Source of the DNA: Punctularia strigosozonata HHB-11173 SS5
Lineage: Eukaryota > Basidiomycota > Agaricomycetes > Corticiales > Punctulariaceae
Reading direction: 5' to 3'
Assembly (NCBI RefSeq): GCF_000264995.1
Contig: NW_006767455.1
Span: forward strand, 1-64,000
DNA length: 64,000 nt
The notes under the pieces were generated by a model, which was not told the DNA's origin, ran no database searches, and saw only the letters and a program-made list of their open reading frames with translations. The position numbers were made by a program, and so were the translations under genes. Below, piece by piece: positions 59,125 to 64,000 of the stretch; within the stretch, counting starts at the first letter, position 1; each line of letters opens with the position of its first letter.

Positions 59125-61740
59125 ATGGACGACATTTCTGCAACTCATACCGCGGGTTTGCAGGAGAGGATAGACTGGTTAGACTACGTGAGTGATGATC
59201 ACACGTACCGCAAAACGACCAAAACAGGAAACTCAGCATGCTCTGCAGCGCCTCGACCAGATACGTCGAACGGACGATGAATTTCGAACGTCCCTGCGCT
59301 CGCTGAGAGAACTGTGCGGCGAAAGCGGGCTTGTACCCACCAGGTACAGGTTGTCGGGACTGGCCAGGGTTGGGACAGATCCACCTTGCGCTGGTGGATT
59401 TGCCGACGTATATCGGGGGACCTTCAATGGCAAATTTGTGGCTCTGAAGTTCATGCGACTGCACGTCAGGGAGAGGAAATCGTTCATGAAGGTGTGTAAC
59501 CTACGTTGCCAGACCACAATTATTCGCTCGGTCAACTGGCGAAAACGATCAGGTGTTCTGCAGGGAGGCCGTCGTCTGGAAACGACTGAATCACCCTCAT
59601 ATCGTTCCCTTCATCGGCATCGAACCGTCGTACCAAGCGTGTATCGTGTCGGAATGGATGGAGCATGGCGATGTCATTTCGTATCTCGAAAGTCACCCGC
59701 ATGCGAATCGCGTTCAACTCGTGAGCGCCGCGTCTCGCTGCGCACCGTGTTAAGCTCACGGAGTCACGACAGATCACGGACATCGCTCGTGGCTTGGAGT
59801 ACATGCATGTCAGCGGTCTCGTTCACGGGGATCTCAAAAGCGTGAGTGTGTATCTGCCTGAACGGTCGATCAATATTCAGTCTTCGGGACCAGCGCAATG
59901 TCCTTGTTGACAACCTTGGGTATGCGCGTCTCAGTGACTTTGGTCTCGCCACGACAGTTTTTGGTACCACCTCTTTGGCGCCGACGGCTGGGTCGTCAGC
60001 AAATTGGGGCTCGTTCCGTTACATGGCCCCTGAGTTGTCCGATATTGCGGCAAAGGATAAGAGGTTAACGTCGAAGTCTGACGTGTATGCGTTTGGTATG
60101 ACCGCATGGGAGGTAAGCACATTCCGCCATGGCTGAACCACGCAAACAAACACTCTGTACAGATTTTCACTGAGAGGCGCCCGTTCTACGATATCCCACA
60201 CGAGCTTGTGGTTCTTCTCCAAGTTCGCGACGGCAAGCGACCAGAGCGTCCTCTTCATGCACCAGGTCTGGACGATTTCATCTGGAGTAATGTCATCAGC
60301 TCCTGCTGGGTAGCACGTCCGTCTAAGCGACCTCGGATCTCGGAAGTACTAAATCGGCTTCAATGGTATGAAACTGCTCGACGGTTGATTGCGAAGCTGC
60401 TGGATGAAGGCCTTGCGGAGGTGGATCGTCAAGTGCTCGACGAGATGCTCTCTACAGGTTGGCCACGTCATCATGTTCCCACAAGCTCTGTACTGAACTC
60501 GCACAGAGACGGGCAGGAATGCTATATTCAATATCGCTGATGCAAGCACACTTTCTGAGTCTCTTGAAACCATTCTCGGCGAATCAACAGACTCATGTTT
60601 GCGCGAGATGCGTGCAATTGATACGATATGGATTCTCGACACAATGTCGTCGTTCCTGCCAGACGTGAACTTGAAGCGATATCCCAGACGTGTGATGAAC
60701 AAACTTGTGCCTCATGTTGACAAGAGGCAACCGGGGATCCGGCAGGCGATGGCGAGGATGACGATATTCGGTGGTACGTCGCGGTGTTTGGATGTGTTGC
60801 GCGCGTTGTATTGACTTCATCGTCAGGGCAGGCTCTGCAGCATACAATGCAAGGTCATTCTGGCGCTGTGTACTCCGTCTCATTCTCTCCGGATAACTCG
60901 CAAATTGCCTCGGGCTCCGGGGACAACACCATCCGGATTTGGAACGTGGACACCGGAAAGGAAACCCGCAAGCCTTTACGGGGACACACGAGCGAGGTCT
61001 ACTCGGTGTCGTTTTCCCCCGATGGAAAGCGCCTTGCCTCTGGCTCAATGGACCGCACCATGCAGCTGTGGGACGTGCAGACAGGGCAGCAGATCGGGCA
61101 GCCGCTCAGAGGGCATACATCCCTGGTTCTGTGTGTTGCATTCTCACCCGATGGCAACCGCATCGTCTCGGGCTCAGCCGACAAAACGCTCCGACTCTGG
61201 GACGCGCAGACGGGACAGGCCATCGGCGAGCCTCTACGGGGTCACTCTGACTATGTTCAGAGCGTCGCCTTTTCACCGGATGGGAAGCACATCACCTCTG
61301 GGTCCGGCGACAGCACGATTCGACTCTGGGACGCCGAGACAGGCGAGCCAGTCGGGGACCCGCTGCGAGGCCACGATGGCTGGGTTTGGTCAGTCGCATA
61401 TTCCCCCGATGGCGCGCGCATCGTCTCGGGCTCCTACGACAAGACGATCCGGATCTGGGACACTCAGACAAGGCAGACGGTGGTGGGGCCACTGCAAGGG
61501 CACAAAAAAGGTGTCTACTCCGTGGCATTCTCGCCGGATGGCCAGCACGTCGTCTCCGGCTCCGAAGACGGCACGATGCGGATATGGGACGCGCAGACGG
61601 GACAGACAGTGGCGGGGCCTTGGGAAGCTCACGGTGGCGACTGGGGGGTTTGGTCTGTTGCGTTCTCTCCCGATGGCAAGCGCCTCGTCTCGGGGGGTCA
61701 TGATAATGTGGTGAAAATATGGGATGGAGAGGTCGATTAG
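59125..61740 (+). CDS. Gene D: protein kinase - helical module - WD40 propeller, 749 aa, eight exons
   Basis: Exons 59125-59187, 59237-59491, 59553-59720, 59773-59841, 59894-60112, 60163-60457, 60507-60773, 60827-61740; one open frame. A short coiled N-terminus (LQERIDWLDY, LQRLDQIRRTDDEF) leads into a kinase: Gly loop AGGFADVYRG (about aa 73-82), VALK (Lys 92), alpha-C Glu in FCREAVV, HGDLKS..NVLVD (catalytic Asp about 182), DFGLA (about 200) and MAPELSD. All key residues are present, so it should be active; the HGD form is frequent in mushroom-fungus tyrosine-kinase-like families. One module (60507-60773: ETGRNAI...KRQPGIRQAM) and seven WD40 repeats follow. The start ATG aligns with that of gene A. 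The donor after the kinase is GTTGGC. I infer a receptor-like signalling protein with unknown ligand. Confidence 0.9.
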
Positions 61741-62560
61741 GCAAGCGTGGGGTGTCGGGATGGGATCGGTTTCGTGGTGCGTACTATCCGCTTTTGTCGT
61801 GCATGGACCTCCCTGACGAGGAATGGTAGTTGACGGCGTCGATTCGCGGCCACCAGCTAGAAGCGCATGAAGTGGAGATCGCCCGCGAAACATCATCCAG
61901 GCAGTCATGATGCTAGCTTGGAAGTTGTCAACGGCATGAAAGGCGCAACAGGTACCGTTCGCGCGACTCAGTATGCGCCATGTTTCCATATCCAGATCTC
62001 CCAAGGTGTGCCCGCACCGTACGCCGTGTATATTTGCATCGGTTCCCGGTTCTCGTCCACGTAGTGCACTTATGTACTATACGCCCTGAATAGAGCGGTT
62101 CACCGGAGGCGACAGTAGTAACATGCATACAACGACGAAATACAGGGGCAGGCGAATGATTAGGATGCCCAGGGAGGGAACGAAGGATTTTCACGTCGTC
62201 GCACATCCTAAATTTTCTACTGTCCATCGAGAGAAAAGGCGTCCGACGGAGGGAAGTGAGGTACTGAATGCACTGTCAACAACACCAGCGCATTTCGGAT
62301 GCGACATTACCTCGTAATCGTTATCCCTCCGTTCCGTCACCATCTGTTCCCATCGAAGTTCGCCCAGCGCACGGAACCCGGTATTTTAACGCGTCCTAGA
62401 CAGATGTTCATTGTCCATACCTCCTACAAGCCGCCCTCTTTGATCCGGCGCGATCAACGTACAGGGTGGTCCGTTCATGGCTTGGGGGCGACAAGCGCGG
62501 CCGAGTGCCATCGGCCGAAGGTCTGGAGCCGGCGAGCGAAGGGCGGATGCAGACCGATGC
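61741..62560 (+). repeat. Duplicated 3' flank, copy 3 (after gene D)
   Basis: See 45613-46480. Its presence behind a kinase gene as well as behind the two DUF2235 genes shows that the propeller exon and the flank move together while the effector domain differs. Confidence 0.8.
61777..61829 (+). other. Probable 3'UTR intron of gene D
   Basis: 53 bp, GTGCGT...GGTAG with CTGAC motif, starting 36 nt after the stop. Confidence 0.6.
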
Positions 62561-63773
62561 ACCTGAGTAGCACGTCATATGGGGGGCATGGGATGATGCT
62601 CGACACGTCGAGAGTGTAATGTCGCTCACCGCGGACTAAATGCACGGGGGCGAAGAGCGTCGATGCGTGCACAGGCCATCTATCAACGCCGGAGATTCAA
62701 GGCGTGAGCGCCGTCAGACGGTAGTCGCTATGTTCGTGCCGTCGCTGGACTAATCCATGGCCGGCGGAACAGGAAATGTCAGGCTACGGTGATTTAAGAG
62801 GACAGAGGATGGTGAATACAGAAGGTATTTACATACTCTGCTGCAGACGTGCGATCCTCTCGGGTTTTGGCATGGCCGATACTTGCGTGCATCTGGATAT
62901 AAGACCGGTGGGTAGCTAGCCAACGAAAGGGTCGTGGAAGGCCTTCGTTGCGAAGATATTGAGCGAGGCCGAGGCATGTAGCACGAGGAATCAAATCAAT
63001 CAAAGTGGGCAGTTCAGCGGCAAAGTGACGGGGCGCGGGTCGTGATCCTCTCATCCCAAGTCAGTCACAGTCCGGCGATGGCCCAAGTGAGTCGTGACTA
63101 GTGCAGGGGGCAAAACACGCGGAAGGTTTCGCCATGCCCTCACGCGTTCCGTCCTGCGCGGGCGACGTCACGTTCGGCGCGAACGCACGCGCGCCTAGTC
63201 GAATTCCTGAGTGACTGGAAGGGACCTACGGGCAGACCGGGGATGCGATCTGATGCAGATGACCGCCAGTTGGAATTACTGGACGATGCCGGCATCCATC
63301 GTGCTCGATCGCACAGGCAGACGCATCGAGAGATAAACTCGTCGACTTTCAAGAGGTGTTGTGCCGGTTGTCCCACACCCTCGTCCCGGGATGACAGTGT
63401 CCAAGGCTGGTGATATCGGCGGCGGAAAGGATACATTCGTCGTAGATGTCAATTTACGCCGGGTTGGGAGTACTGCTAGCATGCGAGTGTGTTCCATAGT
63501 GGCGTGCAAGCAGGCAGAGAGATGCGAATTTGCACGATTCCCACGGGCTGCCTCCGCGCGGCCACAAGGCGTTTGCTGTCCGTACAGCTGGTGTACCAAC
63601 GTTGAACGTCGAACGTTGAACCTCCATCAATTGGAAAATACAGAGGCCGTTCACGAACCTGGCATCACTGTACAACCTTGCCTTCGCGCCCACTTGTTCA
63701 ACCAGCCGGTATTTGGCGTCCACTGGACACTTAACGTTCAGAACGCGCTCGTCTTTCTCTGCACTTTACCTCC
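62561..63773. other. Spacer before the ERI-1-like gene
   Basis: 62610-62960 matches 47700-48060. 63000-63770 shows no gene; the last part is presumably the promoter of the exonuclease gene. Confidence 0.45.
62610..62960 (+). repeat. Dispersed duplicate, copy 2
   Basis: Partner of 47700-48060; here it lies much closer to the 3' flank, so about 1.2 kb present behind gene B is missing behind gene D, or was inserted there. Confidence 0.65.
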
Positions 63774-64000
63774 ATGAACCTCGGGAACCTCTTAGCGAGC
63801 AAGCTACACATCTCGTCCCCTGGCCATGATGTTACCTTGGGAAAGACCATAACGGAGTTTCGCGGATCTAAGCAGGTGCGTGTCTGATGGTTCTACGGCC
63901 ATCTGTCGGAGCGCTTATGTAGCGACTCTTGAATAGACGTACGACGCCTTGCTCGTCATCGACGTCGAAGCAACGTGCCAAGCTGGCACAGACTTTGCGT
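63774..64000 (+). CDS. ERI-1/3'hExo-like DEDDh exonuclease, N-terminal part only
   Basis: Exons 63774-63875 (MNLGNLLASKLHISS...ITEFRGSKQ) and 63937 onward, cut by the window end. The second exon reads TYDALLVIDVEATCQAGTDF; the D-x-E of VIDVEATC is the first catalytic motif of DEDDh 3'-5' exonucleases of the ERI-1/KapD type, which trim small RNAs, histone mRNA or rRNA ends. The 61-bp intron has donor GTGCGT and acceptor ATAG. Only 55 residues are visible; the subfamily is judged from the spacing and the Cys after EAT. Confidence 0.75.

Overview
The window is nuclear DNA of a filamentous fungus, almost certainly a basidiomycete of the Agaricomycetes type. The basis is many short introns (about 45-70 bp, CTGAC/CTAAC-like branch sites), compact divergent gene pairs, GC-rich coding sequence, F-box and WD40 families of the mushroom-fungus kind, and housekeeping proteins that read as fungal orthologues. 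Exons were joined by hand from conserved protein frames, splice-site phase and, for the paralogues, exon-by-exon comparison.

Layout. 1-2852 holds no gene I recognise. 2853-5949 is a pogo/Fot1-type DNA transposon with an apparently intact two-exon DDE transposase. 7005-36147 is a dense block of conserved genes: a SLC35F6-like transporter and an arrestin-like protein (divergent pair), a 4 kb gene-free stretch, TRP2 (anthranilate synthase I), mitochondrial ribosomal protein uS2m divergent from the ribosome-associated Hsp70 SSB, SHQ1 (H/ACA snoRNP assembly), the CAF-1 large subunit divergent from RFC2, an F-box protein, CMS1 (90S pre-ribosome), mitochondrial ribosomal protein mL60 divergent from splicing factor SF3A1. 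At least six introns in this block appear to use GC-AG rather than GT-AG ends.

36432-61740 is the accessory part: four related multi-domain genes, all on the plus strand. A (36432-39066) and D (59125-61740) have an N-terminal protein kinase; B (40754-45612) and C (50681-54557) have an N-terminal DUF2235 alpha/beta-hydrolase with Ser-Asp-His motifs. In all four the effector domain is followed by one to four copies of a helical module encoded on symmetric phase-1 exons, and then by a seven-repeat WD40 propeller. Propeller repeats are nearly identical between genes except at a few surface positions. None has a NACHT/NB-ARC domain. All four carry a likely 3'UTR intron exactly 36 nt after the stop codon, and B, C and D share a duplicated 3' flank. 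A and C look damaged; B and D look whole. I read this as a locally amplified family of fungal NLR-like, non-self-recognition-type receptors in which a kinase or a lipase-like enzyme is tied directly to a variable WD40 sensor. The architecture is seen in the sequence; the immune role is inference.

The right edge (63774-64000) holds the first two exons of an ERI-1/3'hExo-like DEDDh exonuclease that runs out of the window.
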